Both the position numbers and the translations under genes were made by a program. The notes beneath the pieces were generated by a model. That model searched no databases and was not told the origin of the DNA. It saw nothing but the letters and a program-made list of their open reading frames with translations. Below are positions 27,401 to 36,126 of a DNA stretch of 64,000 nucleotides, one piece after another (position 1 is the first letter of the stretch; each line of letters begins with the position of its first letter). Source of the stretch: Rotaria sp. Silwood1 (lineage: Eukaryota; Rotifera; Eurotatoria; Philodinida; Philodinidae); NCBI GenBank assembly GCA_905250075.1, contig CAJNOP010000004.1:1426971-1490970 (forward strand). The letters are read 5' to 3'.

Positions 27401-30400
27401 CAGCATCATTCAATTTTCTTATTTTACATTATTCATCAAATAGGTTTGTTAATATTTTGTTAATTCTAATAAACTTAAATGATTTAATTTTTTTTTGTTT
27501 TTAAATTTAGTGATATACTCTATGCAGCTTTATTCAATAGTAAAATGTCAAGTGGAAAAGGAACAATATCAACAGCAGCTACTAAACAAACGAATCCAAA
27601 ATCGATCGGTTTGATACTTTTTTTCAAAATCTTCTAGAAAAATTTTCAAAAGAAGAAAAAAAAAAACCAAACAAAATGAATTTTTTAAATATTTTAGGTT
27701 CAACTGGTGGATATATAAGTCCTCAAATAATGAAAATAAATGTTGATAAAAATAAATTAAATAATCTAATCAATAAATTTAATCAATGGAAACAAGAATA
27801 TTCTCAAATTTTACAACGATATGATATTAAACTTCAATATAGTCGAAATAAACAAGTTATGCTTAATTCTGAACAAGTTAGTTCAAATATTAACTTTAAC
27901 TAAGAATATTTATTTTTCTAAAGCAAATATATCTAATAGATTAAGTCAAAACTTTTTAGACCAAATTTTCCTTCATGTCTTTTTGCTTTTTGATTGATTA
28001 AAATTAGAAGTTATAAGAAAAACTTTGAAAAACGGATTTAAATGTATAATAAAACACTCAAGATTGAAATAGAATATATTTCAAATACATCAATAGAAAG
28101 ATTCAAAATATGATACAGTCAAGAGAAATACGGTTAAACGAAATAGACGACTCTCAGATCAGTTAGGGGAACTGTCTTCGTTCAAGTTGTGTTTCCTCAG
28201 ATACATAGCCTCTAAGTTGTGAAATTATAAACCTAGGCTCAGCAAGAACACATATTCTCCTAGTCATCTTAATCAGTTAAAAAATTAACATGAAGGAATA
28301 TTTTTTTCTAAAAAAAAAAAAACTTTCGACTCATTCATTATACAAATAACAAGAATATTTTAATCAATAGATTTAATTTTAGGTTAAAAAAACTTTATTA
28401 TTCAGCAATATTAAATTAAATATTTTACAGGTTATTGCAATATTATCTATTCTTATTCACATTATGAATAAATTTTTTATTGAAAAAATAAATAAATAAA
28501 TGCAATTCGAAAATATTGAATCATTGTTTGTCTTCTTTTTGTGTTTTGTCGATTCCCTCATATTATTATCATCTGCACTCGTTTCATATATAAATAATTT
28601 TTTTTTTCTTTTTATACACAAAAAGAATATTTTTCTATTATGATATTCATTGTTTTTTGTTTTTAGTCTGATCCAGTTGATATTAGTTTAATAAATGAAT
28701 TTAAACAACGTTTTATGCATGAATTTGTTATTGAATTAAATGAATATTTTTCGCCTATAAGTTCATTACTTTCAAATTATCTTGAGTAAAAAAAACAAAA
28801 GAAAAGATCTCTTTTTTTAAAAGCATAATTTGTTTTTTCTGTTTCGTTTAAAAATTTAGATCTGAAAAACAATATGAACTTCGAACATCAATTAGTTCAG
28901 ATCATCTTATTCTTCTTGTTGATCCACGTCTTGCAAATTTACCACTTGAATCACTTGAAATATTTAAACATATTCAAATTGGTGGAATCTCACGTGATTT
29001 TTCTATTCAATCGATTTATTATCGTCTTAATCCAAATATTTCTCTTGATGAAAGTACGATGCCAACTGATGGTAAGCTATCAAGTTCATATTTAAAAAAA
29101 TAAATCACATTGAAAAGAATCAAACAATCATTAATATAGAAAAGAAATGCATAGATATGTGAACTCTCATTAATATTCTTAGAGCTCATATATATTTCTC
29201 AAAGGAAACGGGAGTAGAAGATTTAAACCGAAGTGTTCCTGCTCCTCCCTATCCTATTTTAGGCTTAAGTAACAGAGGAGTGTTTCACGGTTCACGATCG
29301 ATGTATATGTTCATTCTAGTAGTTCAAGTCAACAGACTCCTTCTCAATATTTATTTACTAAGAGTAGAAAAAAAAAGTTTCCGACAGCATTATATAAGAC
29401 TATGGTTATTTTGGAACATGTCAAAGTGTTTCTTGACATTTTACTCGATGAAATATGTTTGTAAATGTCGCATTTTCTCATAGACTAAACAAATTACGTT
29501 CAACATGTCAAGGATTATAGTGTTGTATTGATTTACCTCAGCCATTATATAATCAACATTAACTGATCAAATTATAAGTTCAGGAAATAATCAATATTAG
29601 TTTTTCTGAGTTCATCGAGATACATACTAATATGATAAGACTTTCAGTGATTAAATTAGTATAATGAGACTAACAAATACATGTGAGTTCTATATTTTAG
29701 CTTGTTTATAAATTTGCATAAATCAAAAATTTTCTTATTTGTTTTTTTTTTTCTGAAACAATCTCTTCTTGTATTCTCATAAATACAAAACCTATTAATT
29801 TCTATTAATTTCAAATATAGTAACATGTGATTCATGATTTCGATGATCTAAACATTACACATAATAAAAAGAAGAATATCATTAATAGTAATTTAAAATA
29901 TAATGAAAGTTTATATTATAGCAGTAAAATAGTTAAAAGAACAAAAAGTTCGTTCTTCTTTTTAATATTTTATAAATGTATTATCATCTATTACGATGAA
30001 TTACAAAATTAAAAAAAAAATAAATTTAACATATGACGGATATTTCATGTCTTCAGAAATTTATTTCAAATTAATAAAATATATTTGAATTTTAAATGAT
30101 TTTGATATTTCATTTCCTTTTCTATGAAATATACTCAATTATAAATCGAACTCACTGAACTATGAAACTCATCGCTTATTAATTTGAATATATTAATTAA
30201 AAAAAAAAAAAAAAAAGATAATAAAATCCATATTTTTATTCTATTTCAAATACATGAAAAAATTTATGATTTTTTTTTAAATAATAGATAACAAAAGCAA
30301 GAAAGGTGGTGCGAAAGAAGTAAGTATTTAAATTTGATAATTATATTTGGTATTGAAAAATATATCATATAATAAGACGACTGGTGAAGTGACAAGTGAT

Positions 30401-33400
30401 TTACAAGTAGTTGATGCGGCGAATACTTATTATTTAATGGAACCAGTTTTAGTTAAATATGCGACTGGTAAAATTGAAGAAGAAAAATAAATTTTTCTTT
30501 TTTTTTTTTTAAATTTTTTCAATTAATAGAAAATAAAACATCGACACCATTCGATTTACTTCGACAACGATTTCCTCAACTTATTGCTAAATGGAAAACA
30601 ATTAAACAAGAAGGAACAACATTAAAGTAAGAATTAAAAATTTTTAATAAAGAATTTTGTTTTATATGTATTTTTATCGAAATCTTCTAATATTTTCTTC
30701 TAAAGATAATAGAGATGATCTTCGATTAAAGCTTCATTCTTATAGATATAGATGTCACAGTTGACATGAGAATTTCAGTTGAGTTTGGAATGCGCGAAAA
30801 AAAATATAGAAAAAAAAGAGAAAACAAAATTAAATATAAACATAGATTTGAAGATAGAAAAAAGAGAGAGAGCATAAAAAATAAAATCTTTCTTTTTTTT
30901 CATCAATAAATCTATTTGATTCAAATTGAATATTATTACAATATTATGAATGGATTTTTATAAAAGATTTATAATATTCATTCTTATTTCATTTTACAAA
31001 AGAATATTTCATTTTCGTTGTATTCGTAGGGCTATATATAGTTGGTATTTATTAAAATTGTTTTGATTGGTATTAATAAATGAACAATTCATAAAATTTT
31101 ACATTTGAAAATATTTTTATCTATGAAATCTGTGTGACAACCTCAAGATAGTCTATTTTATATTTTCTTATTAGATGTTCGTTTCTACGAAACGAAGATT
31201 CAGTCCTATGGCTATGACAACTTTTCTAATTAAGTTATTTCATTTATTGTTTCATTTTTAGCTTATCAAATTTAACTTTATGGAAATATTTATTTCGAAA
31301 TTAAAGTCATACATCAACAATGTTGATGAAAAAAAAAGAGAAAAATATACGATTAACAATGACATGTGTTCCAAAATGATTAAAGTTTTAAAACGTGAAG
31401 ATATAGCTGTGTCTCCAAAATTTAAATTCTGGGTTCACCATACATTCTGTTTAATGGAAATCGGATTAAACGAAGTGATATATAATAAAAAATCTAATTT
31501 TCCATTGATAACACAAGAGAACATGTGCGAGAAGATTAAGGATTGTCATACAACCGTCGGTCATTCTATTAATTTACTTTGGAGCCATTTTTAAATTTCT
31601 TTTTCATTTAATTAGTTCGGTTGACTTATTTCACACTTGAACTAATCTTGTTGATCTAATACCTCACCTCTTCCTTCTTTAGCGCACCATAAAATTATTC
31701 ATCAATTCCAACACATATTCCATAAACTTTTTATCTCACTTTAAATGAATCGATCTGAAAACTTACTTTTATATCATTTACGCCCACACCATTCACCATC
31801 ATCTTAAACAAAAATTGACTATTTTTACTTGATGTATCATTATATATGACTATTTATTCCATACGAAAAAAAATGATTAGTATCATCCAATATTTAATAA
31901 AGCTTTAGAAAAATATCGCTTTTCACATGCCAAGTCAACTGCTCGAAACTTTTAAACAATTCAATTGATTCATTCTGCATTACAAAAATACTTTATCCAG
32001 TTCCTATATTTTAAACTAACATCAAATAAAATTATTTAATAAAATTATTTTTTGAAATAAAAAAATCAAATCCGATCAGTATTTAAAAACAATTATTTTT
32101 TACAATCTACCAAATATTAAACAATGAGAAAAGCCTAACTAAATATTAAATTATATTTTGCATCTGAAATTCGATTCTTCTCAATTTAATTATAATCCTA
32201 CTGATCGACTACTCTGTAACAAATTAATCAACTCGCTAAAAATCGAATAACACGCATTTTAGAATAATATAATTAAAAGAAAAAAAAAGTTCATGCCCCG
32301 CATGTCTCGCTCATCGAAAAATTTATCTGTTTCCAAAGAAAAAAATTCTTTTTTTTTAAATAGAAATCTCAATGTCCCGCATGTCCCATTAATCAAAAAA
32401 TCTATCTATCTTATAAGAAAAAAAATAAATTGTATATATTCATTTAATACAAATTTCAATGTCCCGCATGTCCCGCTGGTCGAAAAAATCTATCTATCTT
32501 ATAAGAAAAAAAAATTGTATATTTTTATCTAATAGAAATTTCAATGTCCCGCANNNNNNNNNNNNNNNNNNNNNNNNNNNNNNNNNNNNNNNNNNNNNNN
32601 NNNNNNNNNNNNNNNNNNNNNNNNNNNNNNNNNNNNNNNNNNNNNNNNNNNNNNNNNNNNNNNNNNNNNNNNNNNNNNNNNNNNNNNNNNNNNNNNNNNN
32701 NNNNNNNNNNNNNNNNNNNNNNNNNNNNNNNNNNNNNNNNNNNNNNNNNNNNNAAATTGTATATTTTTATCTAATAGAAATTTCAATGTCCCGCATGTCC
32801 CGCTCATCAATAAAATAAATAAATAATCAAATTAATATAAACAACCGCCATATTATTTTTCCCTTATATTCTGTATAAACTATTCTTTTAAGTTAATAAT
32901 ATATTTTAAAGCATTCAGATTTTTACTTTGTCTCTCGTAAAAAAGAATAATTTATCTATTATATGTGAAATAACTCTGCTAAATTTACCAATTCTGTTTT
33001 CTTTCCTATTAATTAAAAATATAGATATAGATATTATTTCTATATTTATATGAATTCCAATCTCAACTAAATTCTCTAACCAACTGCGACATAGATAAAT
33101 TAAATTTAGCTATTTTCAGGTCACAAAAGAGTGTATCTCTTTCTCTTCAACCATTTTCGTAAGTTTAAATAGACAATATATATACCCTTCTATTTATTAT
33201 TATTATTATTATTTATCCCTATGGTACTTCTTTATTATTCTTATATACACCTCACCTCGTCTTATGCTATTTTAATTAATTTAATAGAAAGATTTTAATT
33301 TATAAATTTTTTTTCTTTTAGTACCGTCGAACTTGAACGTATTATTAGTGAAGCACAAGGTATTATTTATTATGGTGCACATACATTAGGTGAATTACTA

Positions 33401-34193
33401 GGATCATATAAATGTCCGACATTATCTAAAAATGGTAAAAAAAAAAAAAAACTCAAATTTTATGTAATAAAAAAATGTTTTTTTGTTATTTTGAATTAGG
33501 TTGTACAATATTATGTTCATTTGATCGAACATCAACTAGTACAATTAATACACCTATATCGTAAGTATTGAAGAAAATTTCATACATATATATTAATGAA
33601 TATGATTATTATGAAAATTTTAAGATCATTGAATGAAAATGATTCAATTGAACTTGATCATGCAACTGAAACAGCACTTTTATGGAGTTCAGGTGGTATT
33701 AAATCCATATTACTTAATCAATGGAAATCAACAATGAATGAAAATGAAAGTTTATTAATTAATATTTTTACAGGTAATAATTTGCAATTTGATAATTATA
33801 ATAAATAATTAAATTTTATTTTTAGATATTGCAACACTTCGTTGTTCATTAAGTCAAGCATTACGTTTATTTGTATATCCATATTTTCGTCCAATTGAAA
33901 TCGATCCAACAGCAACAACAGCAACATCAAAAGACACAAAAGCGAAAGGAAATACTACGGTTAATAAAAAAACTCGTTCACCATCGCCTAAAAGCAAAGA
34001 ACAACAACCACAATCAGCAGCTAAAATGGATCTAAACAATAAAAAGAAGACATCATTAGCTCCTCCAACTGGAATTATTTCCGAATTACCACCAACAAAA
34101 GAACCTATAGAAGAAAGACAACGACCAGCCTTGCAACTTCAACAATTAAATGCTGTTATTTTTGGATTACCAAATCTTACATTTACACCTTGA
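9421..34193 (+). CDS. CFAP46: Cilia- and flagella-associated protein 46 (CFAP46/TTC40), 56 exons
   Basis: A single very large gene. Splicing 56 exons through GT-AG introns gives 8418 coding bases (2805 residues) with all phases agreeing. Human CFAP46 is about 2700 residues, so it looks full length. In the family, CFAP46 is a TPR scaffold of the C1d projection on the axonemal central pair and is needed for normal ciliary beating. The first ATG opens MDAQIRRLVV. The N-terminal TPR-like array includes SQFVGRAYLCQFRMY and IYFNYVRPFFRVGFRKYL, which match the family. The middle is all-helical TPR with low-complexity inserts in exons 18, 24 and 28; exon 28 is alanine-rich. The C-terminus has the family segment HLILLVDPRLANLPLESL followed by SRDFSIQSIYYRL, and later LRCSLSQALRLFVYPYFRP. 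It ends with TGA 34191-34193, and AATAAA lies about 40 bp downstream. The exon 40 acceptor is the least certain junction. Confidence 0.9.
12284..12838. mobile_element. Foldback/MITE-like element in CFAP46 intron 13, TA-flanked
   Basis: A 555-bp inverted-repeat element. The arms, about 12284-12477 and 12646-12838, are imperfect complements over roughly 190 bp. The ends read CTTAG(T/G)GTGGTCCAAAAG. Both ends are bordered by TA (12282-12283 and 12839-12840), as expected for Tc1/mariner-type target duplication. The loop contains a G/T-rich segment of the GGGTGTAGGTGTG type at about 12619-12650. There is no transposase ORF, so it is non-autonomous. Confidence 0.8.
14583..16375. other. CFAP46 intron 20 (1.8 kb)
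   Basis: AT-rich intron between exons ending 14582 and starting 16376. I saw no coding remnant or clear inverted repeat. The 62-codon open frame at 14769-14957 has no recognisable content. Confidence 0.5.
18320..18508 (+). other. CFAP46: Alanine-rich low-complexity exon 28 of CFAP46
   Basis: This exon encodes a run of Ala/Glu/Gln (AEAEAAAAAAEAQAAAADAG) followed by a Lys/Gln/Pro-rich basic stretch. Its GCA/GCT codons make it clearly more GC-rich than its neighbours. It is probably a flexible or single-helix linker between TPR blocks. The long antisense open frame over it is a by-product of this composition. Confidence 0.7.
18509..19519. other. CFAP46 intron 28 (1 kb)
   Basis: Intron with a small imperfect hairpin near 18720-18751 (AGAAGC...GCTTCT). 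No coding content or tRNA promoter pair was recognised. Confidence 0.45.
21171..21651. mobile_element. 481-bp near-perfect palindromic foldback element in CFAP46 intron 36
   Basis: The sequence from 21171 (TCACTAGTCGACGATC) is mirrored by its complement ending at 21651 (GATCGTCGACTAGTGA), with only scattered mismatches until close to a centre at about 21411. The arms contain many repeats of an AAGAATCTTG-like motif. Two open frames, one on each strand (about 21251-21502 and 21288-21524), have closely similar sequences. That is a consequence of the palindrome and not evidence of genes. No target duplication could be identified. Confidence 0.85.
23329..24203. mobile_element. MITE-like element with 17-bp TIRs and TA duplication in CFAP46 intron 39
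   Basis: The left end CCCAGTGAAAAATATTT (23329-23345) pairs with a right end whose complement is CTCAGTGAAAAATATTT (24187-24203). TA lies directly outside both ends, at 23327-23328 and 24204-24205, consistent with Tc1/mariner-type insertion. The 875-bp interior has many GTTCC/GGAACG and GAATGCGTTC motifs in both orientations and no transposase. It is non-autonomous. Confidence 0.75.
25264..26306. other. Left part of CFAP46 intron 44
   Basis: AT-rich intron sequence before the TTAA-flanked element. Nothing further was recognised. Confidence 0.45.
26311..27279. mobile_element. TTAA-flanked foldback element (piggyBac-like MITE) in CFAP46 intron 44
   Basis: The 969-bp element starts CGGGTGGGCCGAAAGTTTTG and ends with the exact complement. 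The perfect terminal inverted repeat is about 38 bp and continues imperfectly to about 85 bp. Both ends are bordered by TTAA (26307-26310 and 27280-27283), the signature target duplication of piggyBac-type transposition. Further inside there is a second inverted pair, around 26402-26445 and 27148-27190, and a related segment at about 26956-27035. No transposase frame is present, so it would be moved in trans. Confidence 0.8.
27877..28666. other. CFAP46 intron 47
   Basis: A 790-bp AT-rich intron with a normal T-rich tract and acceptor at its end. No repeat or coding remnant was recognised. Confidence 0.5.
29072..30287. other. CFAP46 intron 49
   Basis: A 1.2-kb AT-rich intron separating the conserved C-terminal segment (exon 49) from a very short 32-base exon 50. 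No other content was recognised. Confidence 0.5.
31280..31594 (+). pseudogene. Integrase N-terminal-like fragment inside CFAP46 intron 52
   Basis: A 104-codon frame with better amino-acid texture than the surrounding intron. The segment KFKFWVHHTFCLMEIG...EVIYNKKS...ITQENMCEKIKDCHTTVGH resembles the region before the catalytic core in KRBA2/Ginger-type integrases. There, a conserved WV.KKF.L......LIYK block precedes a C/H..HL..GH zinc-binding segment. The frame stops just after the GH, where the catalytic domain should begin, so it looks like a truncated transposon relic. The assignment is by remembered motif pattern and is tentative. Confidence 0.4.
32290..32815. repeat. Minisatellite, unit about 80-88 bp, spanning an assembly gap
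   Basis: Units begin with AATGTCCCGCATGTCCCGCT, then TCATCGAAAAA and a CTATCTATCTTATAAG tract, and end in a poly-A/T segment with AATAGAAATTTC. Three whole units are visible before the gap (starting near 32290, 32370 and 32458). One partial unit follows the gap. The 200-N gap at 32554-32753 lies within the array, so the copy number is underestimated or unknown. Confidence 0.8.
32554..32753. other. Assembly gap (200 N)
   Basis: Run of 200 N inside the minisatellite, most likely caused by collapse of the tandem repeat. Confidence 0.95.
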
Positions 34194-35157
34194 CTTTGAT
34201 TTATAGATTTTTTTTTATTATCTCTCTTTTATCAATAAATATCATACACTAAGATAGTTACTATCGCTCAACACATTCCAAGTATGCGATATTTCAACAT
34301 CCTATTATCATGTTTGGAAAGCACGCCTTGTTCGTTTCCTTTTTCTTTCACATGGGCTACGTGAATACGGATATAGTTTTGATATTAATATAGTTAGAAA
34401 AAGAGTAAGTTGATAGTAGAAGATAATACAGAATGGATTATTAATATTACATTTTGGACTGCATCATGTTCTTTCTTTTTTTTTCTATACTTACGAATGA
34501 AAACAAGACATAGTCCAGAGAGTGAATTAGAAAACTAGAACCATCATTATTATCAGGTAAATAAGTATATTAATAGAACAAGATAAAAAACAGAAGAGAA
34601 TGGCAAAATATCTTTCATTATCATCGAATGTTCAATGAGAGATCAAATAGTTGATTTAAAAGTAATGAATGCTTTTATTTTTAAAGCAATAAGTAAATAT
34701 GATTTTTATCCTATATTCATGAGATTAGAAAAGAAGTTCATGAGCAATATAATATAATGAATAATGCACTGACTATGATGTTGGTATGAGTATTGAAAGT
34801 GAGCAGACAAAAAAACTATTAATTTCTTTTTTTCTTCGATTCATTTTTTTTCATTTAAATATAGATAATTGAAGCATAATTTAGTAAGATAGTCTATTTA
34901 TGACAATGACTGCTATTAATAACCGGAAATTTATAATCATTTGGTGAAATATTTTAAGGACTTTTTTTGAATAAATATCAAACTATTTTTAGATTGATTC
35001 TATTGAGAGAGACTCATGTGCATATGTTTTCATATTTATTTTTGACACCAAATCTTTTGTAATATATAAATCTAGATAAAACTATATATATACATATATA
35101 GATTATTAAGGGCACTTTAATCTTTTGAAAATGTATACATTTTTGATGGGAAAAAGT
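34194..35157. other. CFAP46 3' flank and intergenic region
   Basis: Contains the likely CFAP46 polyadenylation signal AATAAA at 34234-34239. No gene was recognised in the rest. Confidence 0.5.
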
Positions 35158-35358
35158 TCAGGTAAACAATGTCAGGAGTACCACACATAAATGTTTTTGT
35201 CCGCAATGAGATTGGCAGATAGCAGAATTAAGAAAAAAGAAAGCATTACTCAAATTGCTCATAAAGTGCATAGACCCTTGATCAACAATTATTGATTGCG
35301 GTATAGTATACTTTTGAAATGAAAAAATGTCATTATAATTACTAATTTTATTGCGCAT
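35158..35358 (-). pseudogene. Retroelement integrase core fragment, decayed
   Basis: The minus-strand frame contains YTIPQSIIVDQGSMHFMSNL. This matches the IP..II.DQG..F.S.L block around the second catalytic Asp of RNase-H-fold integrases of LTR retroelements and related transposons. Similarity fades on both sides, and no reverse transcriptase or terminal repeats are visible. The fragment lies between CFAP46 and the neuropeptide gene and is best read as an old insertion remnant. Confidence 0.4.
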
Positions 35359-35657
35359 ACATTAACACTAATTTTTTTTGCAATGTTTTTCTCGTTGTTT
35401 CTATCTACTCAAAAATTGATTTAGTAAATGAATATTTTCTATATGAAAGTCATTAATTAAAGTGCTCTACTTCGATTCTATTCGAATAAGTCAAAGAAAA
35501 AATTTACTTGATTTGACTAAAAATTCTTTTTTTTTCCTTCTTTTGAAAACTATATATATATATATATATGCAAATAGCGAAAGTAACAAAGAATTGATTT
35601 TCTTTTTCTGTCATCCATTTTATTTAGATATCATTTTCTCATCATTCATTGAATATA

Positions 35658-36126
35658 ATGTATCGATTCACTATCCTATCGGCACTTATCTGCATACAAT
35701 TGGTAGCAATAGCATCGAGTAGTACGTATTAATATTGTGTGTTTGTATTTGATATTATGATATGTAGATTTATTTATTTTATTAATAATAGATCCACATG
35801 ATGTTAATTCATATGATCAATTAAATCCTGTTCATCAATCAAAACCAATATTTGATCATGATGATGTATCTTCGAGCAGTAGTGAAAGTGATGAAGAAAA
35901 TGGTTACATGCGTCCTGCGACATCATTTTTAAGATTCGGTAGACAAATACCATCATCATCAGGATCATTTCTGCGTTTTGGTCGTTCAAGTCCATTGTTT
36001 TCACGTTTTAATCGTGGTGGTCATAATACAGGAACATTTCTTCGTTTCGGTCGACGAGGTCAACAATCATATCCAAGCAGTTTGTTTCGTTTTAGTCGAA
36101 AAGGTGACTTTTTACGATTTGGATAA
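35658..36126 (+). CDS. FLRFamide-type (FMRFamide-related) neuropeptide precursor
   Basis: Two exons, 35658-35721 and 35792-36126, splice in phase to a 132-residue preproprotein. Exon 1 encodes a signal peptide (MYRFTILSALICIQLVAIAS). An acidic spacer follows (D/E/S-rich, about residues 22-60). Next comes a peptide-rich C-terminal half with three FLRFG-R amidation/cleavage units and a final FLRFG ending directly at the stop codon. Interleaved with these are two altered units, FSRFN-R and LFRFS-RK, in which the Gly needed for amidation is replaced. Known family role: secreted peptides processed by convertases at Arg sites and C-terminally amidated, acting through GPCRs or peptide-gated channels. 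Basic sites are mostly single Arg, with one RR and one RK. A polyadenylation signal AATAAA is at about 36220. Confidence 0.9.

Larger units (their letters stand above)
30627..33321. other. CFAP46 intron 52, longest intron (2.7 kb)
   Basis: The longest intron of the gene. It holds an integrase-like fragment (31280-31594), a minisatellite (about 32290-32815) interrupted by an assembly gap, and otherwise AT-rich sequence. Because of the gap its true length is unknown. Confidence 0.6.
9421..34193 (+). other. CFAP46: CFAP46 exon map
   Basis: Exons in order: 9421-9469, 9536-9657, 9714-9845, 10145-10209, 10271-10438, 10503-10626, 10685-10791, 10862-11038, 11109-11208, 11269-11367, 11429-11619, 11668-11764, 11826-12072, 13010-13136, 13203-13407, 13465-13598, 13651-13863, 13937-14183, 14242-14403, 14472-14582, 16376-16545, 16625-16756, 16837-17026, 17089-17535, 17633-17816, 17884-18003, 18085-18254, 18320-18508, 19520-19666, 19733-19881, 19943-20041, 20120-20273, 20333-20497, 20562-20669, 20726-20824, 20906-21012, 22351-22675, 22742-22888, 22944-23032, 24287-24419, 24483-24569, 24643-24795, 24846-25025, 25084-25263, 27346-27443, 27511-27608, 27698-27876, 28667-28785, 28860-29071, 30288-30319, 30377-30467, 30530-30626, 33322-33434, 33500-33560, 33625-33773, 33826-34193. 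Most introns are 48-80 bp; ten or so are longer than 700 bp. Read by eye from splice consensus and frame continuity; no transcript was available. Confidence 0.75.

Noticed and set aside
32290..32815. CRISPR-like array
   Set aside because: The spacers are as repetitive as the repeats and the context is a eukaryotic intron; it is a minisatellite.
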